From Alphaproteobacteria bacterium (GTDB lineage: Bacteria > Pseudomonadota > Alphaproteobacteria > Rhizobiales > Xanthobacteraceae), in assembly GCA_005884855.1 (NCBI GenBank), contig VAZS01000323.1, forward strand, positions 1 through 7,608: DNA of 7,608 nucleotides. The letters run 5' to 3'. Shown here piece after piece: positions 1 through 7,423 of the stretch. Within the stretch, counting starts at the first letter, position 1. Each line of letters starts with the position of its first letter. The notes beneath the pieces were generated by a model. It saw nothing but the letters and a program-made list of their open reading frames with translations, was not told where the DNA came from and did not search any database. Position numbers and translations under genes: made by a program.

Positions 1-288
1 ATGCCGCGGCCGGCGCCGATCACGATTTATCGAGCGCTGGACTTCCTGATCGAAAACGGCCTGGTCCACCGCATCGAAAGCCGCAACGCCTATCTCGCCT
101 GCGCGCATGATCATGACGCTGCCGCGATGGTGGCGTTTCTGATCTGCGATGGTTGCGGCTCGGTCGGCGAAATTCCCGCGGCGCCGGTGGCGCAAGGCCT
201 GAATGCCGCAGCCCGGGCCTCTGGTTTCGCGCCAAAGCTCTCCGTGGTCGAAATCACCGGGACCTGCGCGCACTGCCAGAAGGCTTGA
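1..288 (+). CDS. zur: Fur-family transcriptional regulator, Zur-like, 5'-truncated by the window edge
   Basis: This is the C-terminal part of a Fur-superfamily metal-responsive repressor that in this group normally controls zinc uptake genes. The 95 visible residues begin inside the winged-helix DNA-binding domain: TIYRALDFLIENGLVHRIES is the typical recognition helix and wing. The dimerisation/metal domain follows, with HDHD at 36-39 and two CxxC pairs, C49/C52 and C89/C92, that in the family hold a structural zinc. Family members are about 140-165 residues, so roughly 50-60 residues lie before base 1 and the ATG at base 1 is an internal Met, not the start. The stop is TGA at 286-288. The DGCGSVGEI and CAHC segments favour Zur over Fur, Irr or PerR, but the assignment rests on recall of the family. 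A znu transporter operon upstream of the window would support it. Confidence 0.85.
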   Translation: MPRPAPITIYRALDFLIENGLVHRIESRNAYLACAHDHDAAAMVAFLICDGCGSVGEIPAAPVAQGLNAAARASGFAPKLSVVEITGTCAHCQKA

Positions 289-296
289 TCGGATTT

Positions 297-345
297 GGGC
301 ATGATGTTTCCGGAGACCGGAAGACCGCTTCTCGCGATCATGCCC
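297..345. repeat. Palindromic intergenic repeat (Rhizobiales type)
   Basis: A 9-bp perfect inverted repeat, GGGCATGAT (297-305) and ATCATGCCC (337-345), encloses a second hairpin, TTCCGG (308-313) and CCGGAA (317-322) with a 3-base loop. It begins 8 bp after the zur stop. The pattern GGCATGAT, then CCGGA..ACCGG, then GATCATGCC is one I recall as a very common dispersed palindrome in Rhizobiales intergenic regions. It probably folds in the zur transcript and may protect or end it, but it has no T tract. Function is inferred; the inverted repeats are seen directly. Confidence 0.7.
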
Positions 346-380
346 CAACGACACGGCGATAAGCCGGACAACGAGGTTCG

Positions 381-1337
381 ATGCCTTCAGAACAATTGAC
401 GATTGCCACGGCGGGGCGGCCGCTCAGCGCCGGCGCAGTGGCACTGATGCTGATGCTGTGTCTGAGCTGGGGGTTCAACCAGGTCGCGGTCAAGCTGGCT
501 CTGCCGGACATCCCGCCGATACTGCAGGCCACGATCCGCTCGGCCGGAGCGTTGATCGTGCTGATGCTGATCGCGCGGCTGCGAGGGGTGAAAATGTTCG
601 AGCGCGACGGCACGTTAGTAGCGGGACTGTTCGCCGGCCTAATCTTCGGTGTCGAATTCGTGCTGATCTATCGCGGGCTATTTCTGACCTCGGCCTCGCG
701 CGCGGCGGTGTTCTTGTATACTGCGCCGTTTTTCGTCGCGTTCGGCTCCTACATCTTTCTCGATGAGCGCTTGCGGGCGTCACAATGGGCCGGACTTGCA
801 TTGTGCTTCGCCGGCGTCGCCATCGCAATCGGGGTTCCCCAGCCCGGCGTTGATGCCAACGTGTTGCTGGGCGATTTCATGGTGGTCGGCGGGGGCGCGC
901 TGTGGGCCGCCTCCACCCTGGTGGTCAAGACCACGGCACTTATCAAAGCGCCAGCGGAAAAGGGTCTGGGATATCAGGTGGCGGTATCGATCCCGATTCT
1001 CGGCTTCGCCGCCTGGATTTTTGGTGAAACCCTGACCCGGGTTCCCGGCCCGCTGGCGCTCACGTTGATGGTTTATCAGTCGATTTGGGTGGTCGGATTG
1101 ACGTTCCTGATATGGTTTGCGCTGGTGAAAACCTATTCAGCGAGCAAATTGTCAGCATTTACCTTCATCACCCCTTTGTTTGGCGTCGTGGCTAGCTATC
1201 TCATCCTGCATGACAACCTGACCCCGGCGTTTGGCGCCGCCGCGCTGCTGGTAATTGCCGGACTTTACCTGGTTAACCGGCCCGGCCCGGCTGTTCCGGC
1301 TGCCACTGATCCATTGCTGAACGTCACGAAAACCTGA
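381..1337 (+). CDS. EamA/DMT-superfamily inner-membrane transporter
   Basis: This 318-residue protein has the size and pattern of a ten-helix drug/metabolite transporter made of two EamA repeats, at about residues 18-151 and 163-302. Visible hallmarks are the [13 protein letters not shown] segment in helix 1 (29-41), the [21 protein letters not shown] block ending the first repeat (split here as TAPFFVAFG and FLDERL), and the mirror block [19 protein letters not shown] in the second repeat (252-270). Hydrophobic segments fill most of the chain and the short C-tail is polar. Such proteins export small metabolites or amino acids; the substrate cannot be read from sequence. The ATG at 381 follows a weak GAGG (373-376). 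ispG starts 13 bp downstream, so the two are probably one transcript. The link to zur is positional only. Confidence 0.9.
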   Translation: MPSEQLTIATAGRPLSAGAVALMLMLCLSWGFNQVAVKLALPDIPPILQATIRSAGALIVLMLIARLRGVKMFERDGTLVAGLFAGLIFGVEFVLIYRGLFLTSASRAAVFLYTAPFFVAFGSYIFLDERLRASQWAGLALCFAGVAIAIGVPQPGVDANVLLGDFMVVGGGALWAASTLVVKTTALIKAPAEKGLGYQVAVSIPILGFAAWIFGETLTRVPGPLALTLMVYQSIWVVGLTFLIWFALVKTYSASKLSAFTFITPLFGVVASYLILHDNLTPAFGAAALLVIAGLYLVNRPGPAVPAATDPLLNVTKT

Positions 1338-1350
1338 TATTCGAGACCCC

Positions 1351-2628
<1,278 letters not shown>

Positions 2629-2703
2629 AACCGTCGTTCCTGCGAGAGGGGTGACCCTGGGCCCCGTCCGGGTTAGGCTCGCGCAAGAGCCCATCGCCGG
2701 AGG
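2629..2703. other. Short intergenic region with a degraded repeat scrap and the dioxygenase ribosome binding site
   Basis: CCGTCGTTCCTGCGAGAG (2631-2648) resembles the first arm of the composite repeat that begins at 5573, but the matching second arm is missing, so it may be a decayed remnant. A weak hairpin GGCTC (2676-2680) / GAGCC (2687-2691) follows with no T tract. GGAGG at 2699-2703 lies 6 bases before ATG 2710 and decides the start of the next gene. Confidence 0.4.
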
Positions 2704-2709
2704 ATGCCC

Positions 2710-3486
2710 ATGAACTCGCTTGCCAGCAAACAAGGCCCGCGCTATCGCCACACCTCCGGCGAAGAGGAGCCTTACGAGACCATCGCGGTCGAGAAGCTGA
2801 CGCCGATAATCGGCGCGGAGATCTCCGGCGTCGATATTGGCAGGCTGATGTCGGATGATTCACGCTCGAACCGTCAAATGGACGAGATCCATCGCGCGCT
2901 CGCCGACAATCTCGTGATCTTCTTTCGCGATCAGCACATCACCCCGGAGCAGCACCTCGCGTTCGGGCGCAAATTCGGCGAGTTGCATATTCATCCAGCC
3001 GCGCCGCATGAGGGCGACGATCCGGCGCTGATGAAGATCCATGCCGACAAGGATTCACCGCGCGCCAATGGCGAAGGCTGGCATTCGGACGTGTCCTGCG
3101 ACCTCGAGCCGCCGATGGGCTCGATCCTGCATATCCGGCAATGTCCGCCGCGCGGCGGCGACACCCTGTTCGCCAGCATGTATGCGGCTTACGAATCGCT
3201 GTCCGAGCGGATGAAGACCTATCTCGCTGGACTGACCGCTGTCCATGACGGCGAATCGACCTATCGCGGGCTCTATGCAAACTATGGCGTCGCCGACCGG
3301 CCGTCCTATCCGCACGCCGAACACCCGGTGGTGCGCACCCATCCGGTGACCGGAAAGAAGGCGCTCTACGTCAATCGCGGCTTCACGCGCCACATTGTCG
3401 GTATTCCCAGAGACAAAGGGGGAACGGCCGGTGTGATTAATACCGTCGTTGCGAGCCAACGGGTCGCGCGAATGCGCGCCCGATGA
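2710..3486 (+). pseudogene. TauD/TfdA-type Fe(II)/2-oxoglutarate dioxygenase, 3'-truncated
   Basis: TauD/TfdA enzymes use Fe(II) and 2-oxoglutarate to hydroxylate small sulfonates, aryloxyacids or related substrates in the cytosol. I prefer ATG 2710 over ATG 2704, because GGAGG (2699-2703) is 6 bases from the former and touches the latter. Residue numbers here count from 2710. Family features are seen in order: EISGVDIGRL near 37, VIFFRDQHITPEQHLAFGR near 69, the iron motif WHSD with His125 and Asp127, GGDTLF near 149 and NRGFTRHIVGIPRDKG ending near residue 237. After about base 3420 the resemblance stops. The last 20 or so residues are encoded by repeat DNA and end at a TGA inside the 39-bp repeat module. 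The distal His (third iron ligand) and the Arg that binds 2-oxoglutarate, both normally 20-60 residues further on, are absent. I expect no activity. The frame is otherwise uninterrupted, so the damage may be recent. Confidence 0.8.
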
Positions 3487-3560
3487 CAGGCTCCGCGAAG
3501 CAATCCATGGCCCGGCATCACGGAAGCAAAGTTGGATTGCTTCGTCGCTTCCGCCTACGC
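3441..3560. repeat. Dispersed intergenic repeat of the 'GCGAAGCAATCCA' type
   Basis: A perfect 12-bp inverted repeat, CGAAGCAATCCA (3496-3507) and TGGATTGCTTCG (3533-3544), forms the core. It is preceded by CCGTCGTTGCGAG (3443-3455), the usual left end of this repeat family in Bradyrhizobium-type genomes as I remember it. The 39-bp module at 3454-3492 sits between this left end and the core. The element supplies the aberrant C-terminus and the stop codon of the truncated dioxygenase. Confidence 0.7.
3454..3492 (+). repeat. 39-bp hairpin module, copy A
   Basis: This 39-bp segment is identical, base for base, to the reverse complement of 5685-5723. It can fold on itself: AGCC (3454-3457) pairs with GGCT (3489-3492), GGG (3461-3463) with CCC (3479-3481), and CGCGC (3465-3469) with GCGCG (3474-3478) around a GAAT loop, leaving T3464 bulged. 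It is embedded in the repeat at 3441-3560. Confidence 0.9.
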
Positions 3561-3595
3561 TCGTTGAGCTACCGCGGACAAGTCGCTCCCGTGCG

Positions 3596-3612
3596 CAAAC
3601 GCTTCGCGTTTG
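3596..3612. repeat. Small perfect hairpin in the repeat mosaic
   Basis: CAAACGC (3596-3602) and GCGTTTG (3606-3612) form a 7-bp stem with a TTC loop. It lies between the GCAATCCA-type repeat and the GCGGAT-type hairpin and looks like part of another short dispersed repeat. Confidence 0.55.
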
Positions 3613-3642
3613 TCGCAGGCAAAGACGGATGAGATGGCGTGA

Positions 3643-3676
3643 GGCGGATCAGCGAAGCGTAATCCGCCGCTTTTTT
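3643..3676 (+). terminator. Terminator-like hairpin (GGCGGAT repeat) followed by a T run
   Basis: GGCGGAT (3643-3649) pairs with ATCCGCC (3662-3668) around a 12-base loop. GC and then six T (3671-3676) follow on the plus strand. The shape fits intrinsic termination of the transcript from the truncated dioxygenase. The stem is also a dispersed repeat I recall from this bacterial group, so termination may be incidental. Strength is not known. Confidence 0.45.
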
Positions 3677-3724
3677 GCTACATCCATCGCTGCGCGCAGG
3701 GACGAATTTATCCAGCCGGATCAA

Positions 3725-4242
3725 TGTGATTTGGGCTGTCCAGTCCCGTTTGAAAAAACATTTCCGTTCTCGATTCACCCAAATCAATTCTATACCCCAC
3801 GCCATCCCGTCCCGCACAGAGGGGCGTATCGCGATCGTCACGGACGTTGGGCACGGGATGCGGTGGACGCGGCAGCATCGGGCGCGCGAGGTGACGCAGG
3901 GCGGTTTCCCCGTGAGCGATCACCAAGCACGCTGACGAACGAGGCTAACGCGGACGGCGAAGTCGTGTGGTCCTGACGCCTCGACGCCGGCGTCAAGTCA
4001 GCGGAGGCATGTCGGCCCGACCGGGTGCGGACAACGCCATTAATCCGCTGATGACGGTGACAAAAAAGCCCGATCACCGGGGAGATCGCGAAGTAAGCCG
4101 TTAAAACCATTGCGTGTGGGAATGCCGGGTGTTTTCGGTGGACCTGTGGTGACGACGCTCGTGTGCTTTCTATTTTTTGCACGCGAGGCTGCGGGTGCAT
4201 CGTGCGCCCGGCATTCCCCACGCCCTCGGGCGCGAAGGATTT
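3725..4242. repeat. Long (about 0.5 kb) Bradyrhizobium-group interspersed repeat
   Basis: No protein family is recognisable here on either strand. From memory, this stretch matches a long non-coding repeat found in many copies in Bradyrhizobium, Rhodopseudomonas and Nitrobacter genomes. Landmarks are CACCCAAATCAATTC (3776-3790), AGAGGGGCGTATCGCGATCG (3818-3837), CGAACGAGGCTAACGCGGAC near 3937-3956, GTCGTGTGGTCCTGACGCC near 3962-3980, and the GGGAATGCCGGG / CCCGGCATTCCC pair that closes it. The left edge is uncertain and could lie 20-40 bp either way. The right edge runs directly into Rieske coding sequence at about 4242. The identification is recall, not a search result. Confidence 0.65.
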
Positions 4243-5561
4243 GCGACTTCCTGACCGAAACCGGCGCGGGAACGCCGATGGGCGAGCTGCTGCGCCGCTT
4301 CTGGCTACCGGTGTTGCTCTCCGAGGAATTGCCCGAGCCGGACTGCCCGCCAAAAAAGATCGTCGTGATGGGCGAGGAGCTGCTTGCGTTCCGCGACAGT
4401 CGCGGCGTGGTCGGGGTCATCGATCAACATTGTCCGCATCGCGGCGCCAATCTCTGGCTCGGCCGCAATGAGGAATGCGGCATCCGCTGCGTTTATCACG
4501 GCTGGAAATTCGACACCGACGGCCGCTGCGTCGATATGCCGACCTCATATCCCGATCTCAACGCGAAAGACCTGATCCGGATCAAATCCTATCCGGTGCG
4601 CGAATGGGGCGACATGATCTGGGCCTATATGGGCCCATCGGGCGAAATCCCCGAGTTGCCCGCTCTGGAAATGGCGCTGCTGCCGCGCTCGCATCGCTAC
4701 GTCTCGAAGAAGTGGCAGGACTGCAACTGGGTGCAGGCGCTGGAAGGCTCGATCGATACCGCGCATTTCACCTTTGCGCATCTGAGCTTCGAGAAAGGCG
4801 AGGACGAGGTGCTCGATATGAAGCGGCACTTCATCAACCCGATCGCGCGGATGAATTCCGATCACATGCGCTGGATTGCCGAGGACCCGCGTCCGGTGAT
4901 CAAGATCCATCAGCATGAGGCGGGACTGACGATCGCCGGTGGACGGCTTACTGGCGGCGACAACATATACTGGCGTATCGCTCAGTTCCTGATGCCGGTG
5001 CATTCCTATGCGCCGAGCGCGATGCCAGGTGAGTGTATTTTCGGGCAGAGCTTTGTGCCGGTTACCGACACCAACTGCTGGATCTACACCTATGCGTGGA
5101 ATCCGGAGCGTCCGCTGACGCAAGCCGAACGCGATGCCTACGACAGCGGCAATGGCGTGATATCGGAGGTCGATGAGAACTACGTGCCGCTGCGAAACAA
5201 ATCGAACGATTATCTGATCGACCGCAAGCGGCAGAAGACCAAAAGCTACACCGGGATCAAGGGTGTCTCCGAGCAGGACGCGGCGGTGCAGGACAGCCAG
5301 GGACCGATCGCCGACCGCACCCGCGAACATCTCGGCCCGACCGATCTCGGCATATTGCGGTTTCGGAAACTGGTGATGGAGAGCGCGCGAGCGTTGCAGC
5401 AAGGCCAGGTGCCGCCGCAGCTTGCCCATCAGGAGCGTTATGCGGTGCGATCAGGCGCCTGCGTCACCGACAAGGCCAAAGACCTGCCCGCTGTCATGGT
5501 CGAGCGTTTTGGCGAGGAAACCGGCTATGTCGGCCGGCCGCGGATCGCCGCGGCGGAGTGA
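4110..5561 (+). CDS. Rieske ring-hydroxylating oxygenase alpha subunit (phthalate 4,5-dioxygenase-like), 5' end replaced by repeat sequence
   Basis: The terminal oxygenase of a Rieske non-heme iron dioxygenase, which hydroxylates or demethylates an aromatic ring using electrons from a reductase. The open frame runs 483 codons from TTG 4110 (ATG 4122 also possible). Family similarity starts only at DFLTETGAGTPMGELLRRFW (46-65). Residues 1 to about 44 come from the long repeat and the native start and ribosome binding site are missing. The Rieske cluster ligands are C108-P-H110 and C127-VY-H130. The catalytic iron site has Asp216, His219 and His224 in GSIDTAHFTFAHLS, and Asp395 in AAVQDSQGPIADR is the likely third ligand. 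The C-terminal domain looks complete. Initiation at ATG 4278 (Met57), 7 bases after a GGGAA, would give a 427-residue protein with both domains. It could be active if transcribed. No reductase gene is nearby. Substrate unknown. Confidence 0.8.
   Translation: MRVGMPGVFGGPVVTTLVCFLFFAREAAGASCARHSPRPRARRICDFLTETGAGTPMGELLRRFWLPVLLSEELPEPDCPPKKIVVMGEELLAFRDSRGVVGVIDQHCPHRGANLWLGRNEECGIRCVYHGWKFDTDGRCVDMPTSYPDLNAKDLIRIKSYPVREWGDMIWAYMGPSGEIPELPALEMALLPRSHRYVSKKWQDCNWVQALEGSIDTAHFTFAHLSFEKGEDEVLDMKRHFINPIARMNSDHMRWIAEDPRPVIKIHQHEAGLTIAGGRLTGGDNIYWRIAQFLMPVHSYAPSAMPGECIFGQSFVPVTDTNCWIYTYAWNPERPLTQAERDAYDSGNGVISEVDENYVPLRNKSNDYLIDRKRQKTKSYTGIKGVSEQDAAVQDSQGPIADRTREHLGPTDLGILRFRKLVMESARALQQGQVPPQLAHQERYAVRSGACVTDKAKDLPAVMVERFGEETGYVGRPRIAAAE
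4118..4218 (+). other. Nested stem-loop closing the long repeat; possible structured RNA
   Basis: A perfect 12-bp outer stem, GGGAATGCCGGG (4118-4129) with CCCGGCATTCCC (4207-4218), encloses an inner 9-bp stem, CTCGTGTGC (4158-4166) with GCACGCGAG (4179-4187), which includes one G-U pair and a pyrimidine-rich 12-base loop. The DNA shows the pairing directly. That it is transcribed or functional is inference. Confidence 0.6.
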
Positions 5562-5570
5562 GGTGTTTGC

Positions 5571-5740
5571 GGCCGTCGTCCCTGCGAAAGCAGGGACCCA
5601 TAACCCGAGGGCTATGTTGTTGAGAAAGTCATTGGCCACAGCGCCTATCGAGAGGTCATGGCGTATGGGTCCCGGCTCGCGCGAAGCCTGTCATCGGGCG
5701 CGCATTCGCGCGACCCGTTGGCTTGACCGGGACACAACTT
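5571..5740. repeat. Composite intergenic repeat between convergent genes
   Basis: The left arm has a perfect hairpin, GTCCCTGC (5578-5585) and GCAGGGAC (5590-5597), with a GAAA tetraloop. GGGACCCATA (5593-5602) is also the inverse of TATGGGTCCC (5664-5673), so the element can fold in two ways. The right part, CCCGGCTCGCGCGAAGC (5671-5687) to GCTTGACCGGG (5721-5731), looks like a normal hairpin arm split by the 39-bp module. It fills the 192 bp between the Rieske and antiporter stops and could act as a two-way transcription barrier. I recall this GTCGTCCCTGCGAAAGCAGG family as common in Bradyrhizobium-type genomes. Confidence 0.7.
5685..5723 (-). repeat. 39-bp hairpin module, copy B (inverted)
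   Basis: This is the exact reverse complement of 3454-3492, 39 of 39 bases. The flanks differ completely from copy A: here they are the two halves of a GAAGC...GCTTG arm of the composite repeat. The module alone, not the surrounding repeat, is therefore shared. Confidence 0.9.
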
Positions 5741-5753
5741 CACCAAGCCAAAC

Positions 5754-7352
5754 TCAGCCTCTGCGATATTCGCGATTGGCGAGGCTCGCTTCCTCCAGAT
5801 CGAGGTCGCGCTCGATCCGCCGCCGGGTCTCGTCGGTGATCCTGCCGTCACGCAAAAGGACGTGGATGAATTTGCGCTCCGCCGCTATCAGTTCCCGCGT
5901 CAGGTCAATTCCGGCCGCCGATACATCGTCCACATTGGGATCAAGCGAGTCCGGCAACTGGTTGACGCGCGTCTCATGCCGGGCGCGCAACAGCTTGACC
6001 ACCTCCTCGGACAATTTGCGATCGTCGGTGATGTCATCGAGCGATTTGAGCGCGACGCCAAGCGCCTCGCGCCGCGCAGCGATCTCCGACTCGAGCTCCG
6101 CCCGATGTTCGTTGCGGCCAGCTTGGGCGATGCCGAGCCAGCGCACCACCAAAGGAAGCCCGAGCCCGAGCCCGACCAGCGTGATCAAGATGACGCCGAA
6201 AGTGACGAACAGGATCAGGTCGCGATACGGAAATGCTTCCCCACTCGGAAGAGCGAACGGCAGTGCCAGTGCGGCGGCCAGCGACACCGCGCCCCGCACT
6301 CCGGTAAAGGCCAGCACGAACACCCATTGCCACGGGGGCGACGGATCGTGGGTGCGCACGCGCTTGATCAACCGCGGCAGGTAAGTTGCGGGAAAAACCC
6401 AGGCGAAGCGCGCGATGATGATCATGACCGCGACCAGCGCGGTCGCGAACAGGATGTGTTCGAGCGGAAATGCCGCCGACTTCTCGAACAGCGAGCGCAT
6501 CTGGAATCCTGTTATCAGGAACAGCATGCCCTCGATAAGATAGATCACGAGGTCCCAGAAGAAGATGCCTTGCAAACGCGTTGCCGACGAGATCAACAGC
6601 GGCCCGTTCCAGCTTATGTACAGACCGCAGGCCACGGTTGAGATGACGCCGGAGCCGCCGAAATGCTCGGGCACCCAATAGGCGAGGTAAGGCGTGATCA
6701 GCGACAACGTGATCTCGATCTGCGGATCGCGGGCGCGATGGCGCATCCGCAGGCTGATCCAGCCCACCGCCACGCCGAACAGCATCTCGCCGGCAATAAT
6801 GGTGGCGAACTCGCCTGCGGCGATCGGCAGCGAGAACATTCCGGTCGAAATCGCGGCCACCGCGAAGCGATACAGGATCAGCGCCGTGGCGTCGTTCGCC
6901 AGACCCTCGCCCTCAAGCACCACGACAATTCGGCGCGGCAGTCCGAGCCTTCGCGCGATCGCCAGCGGTGCGACGACGTCCGGCGGCGCGACAATGGCGC
7001 CGAGCAGGAATCCGATGCCCCACGGCAGGCCGATCAGATAATGCGTCGCGGCCGCAACCGCGATCGCGGTAAAGATCACGCAGCCGACCGACAACAGGAT
7101 GATCGGACGCAGGTTGTACTTGAATTCGCGCCAGCTCATGGCGACGCTGGCGGAATAGATCAGGGGCGGCAATACCACCAGCAGCACGAGCTCCGGCGGC
7201 AGCTCCAGCGAGGGCATTCCCGGCACAAAGGCCAGCGCGATGCCGGCCAGCAGCAACAGGATCGCGGGGGCAACGTCGATCCGCCGCGCCAGAAGCGCGG
7301 TACCCGCCAGCACGGCGAGCAAAATCAGAAAGATCTGGAATGTCGCTTCCAC
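5754..7352 (-). CDS. CPA1-family Na+/H+ antiporter
   Basis: A 532-residue cation:proton antiporter of the inner membrane, exchanging Na+ (or K+) for H+ in pH and salt homeostasis. About twelve hydrophobic segments fill residues 1-408. Family hallmarks are GAIVAPPDVVAPLAIARRLG (118-137), the transport-site motif LEGEGLANDATALILY with Asn153-Asp154, and FTGVRGAVSLAAALALP (349-365) with its conserved Arg. Residues from about 412 form a charged, probably helical cytoplasmic tail ending REYRRG. The start is GTG at 7352; on the minus strand AGGAA (7362-7366) lies 9 bases upstream, and I saw no better upstream start. The size and the VAPPD variant resemble the YjcE/NhaP-like branch. It reads towards the Rieske gene and lies 71 bp downstream of the NTF2-like gene, so the two may share a transcript. 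Ion preference cannot be read from sequence. Confidence 0.93.
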   Translation of the reverse strand: MEATFQIFLILLAVLAGTALLARRIDVAPAILLLLAGIALAFVPGMPSLELPPELVLLVVLPPLIYSASVAMSWREFKYNLRPIILLSVGCVIFTAIAVAAATHYLIGLPWGIGFLLGAIVAPPDVVAPLAIARRLGLPRRIVVVLEGEGLANDATALILYRFAVAAISTGMFSLPIAAGEFATIIAGEMLFGVAVGWISLRMRHRARDPQIEITLSLITPYLAYWVPEHFGGSGVISTVACGLYISWNGPLLISSATRLQGIFFWDLVIYLIEGMLFLITGFQMRSLFEKSAAFPLEHILFATALVAVMIIIARFAWVFPATYLPRLIKRVRTHDPSPPWQWVFVLAFTGVRGAVSLAAALALPFALPSGEAFPYRDLILFVTFGVILITLVGLGLGLPLVVRWLGIAQAGRNEHRAELESEIAARREALGVALKSLDDITDDRKLSEEVVKLLRARHETRVNQLPDSLDPNVDDVSAAGIDLTRELIAAERKFIHVLLRDGRITDETRRRIERDLDLEEASLANREYRRG

Positions 7353-7423
7353 CGTGCGCGATTCCTGTGGCGGTCCAATGTGCCCGGACCGGCGGCGTCG
7401 TCAATGCCGCAGAATCGGGTGTG
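7353..7423. other. Intergenic region upstream of the antiporter
   Basis: These 71 bp separate two minus-strand genes. On that strand they hold the antiporter ribosome binding site AGGAA (7362-7366). I see no clear terminator hairpin or sigma-70 promoter, which leaves co-transcription possible. Confidence 0.4.

Noticed and set aside
3768..3796. Sigma-70 promoter inside the long repeat
   Set aside because: TATACC could be a -10, but the hexamer 17 bp upstream (TCTCGA) is a poor -35. Noted only within a finding.
3449..3976. Plus-strand 175-codon open frame
   Set aside because: It lies wholly in repeat DNA, shows no protein family pattern, is rich in Arg, Ser and Ala as GC-rich shadows are, and has no ribosome binding site. 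I treat it as translated repeat.
3441..4242. Insertion sequence or transposon inserted in the dioxygenase
   Set aside because: No transposase frame, terminal inverted repeats or target duplication are visible, and the missing gene ends are not found in the window.
4545..5429. 294-codon minus-strand frame opposite the Rieske gene
   Set aside because: No domain pattern; the opposite strand has intact Rieske and iron-site motifs.
3441..5731. CRISPR array
   Set aside because: The repeats are few, of different families, inverted and irregularly spaced; no direct repeat-spacer periodicity.
5422..6384. 320-codon plus-strand frame joining Rieske end, repeat and antiporter antisense
   Set aside because: It crosses three unrelated elements, is Ser/Arg-rich and matches no family; chance open frame in GC-rich DNA.
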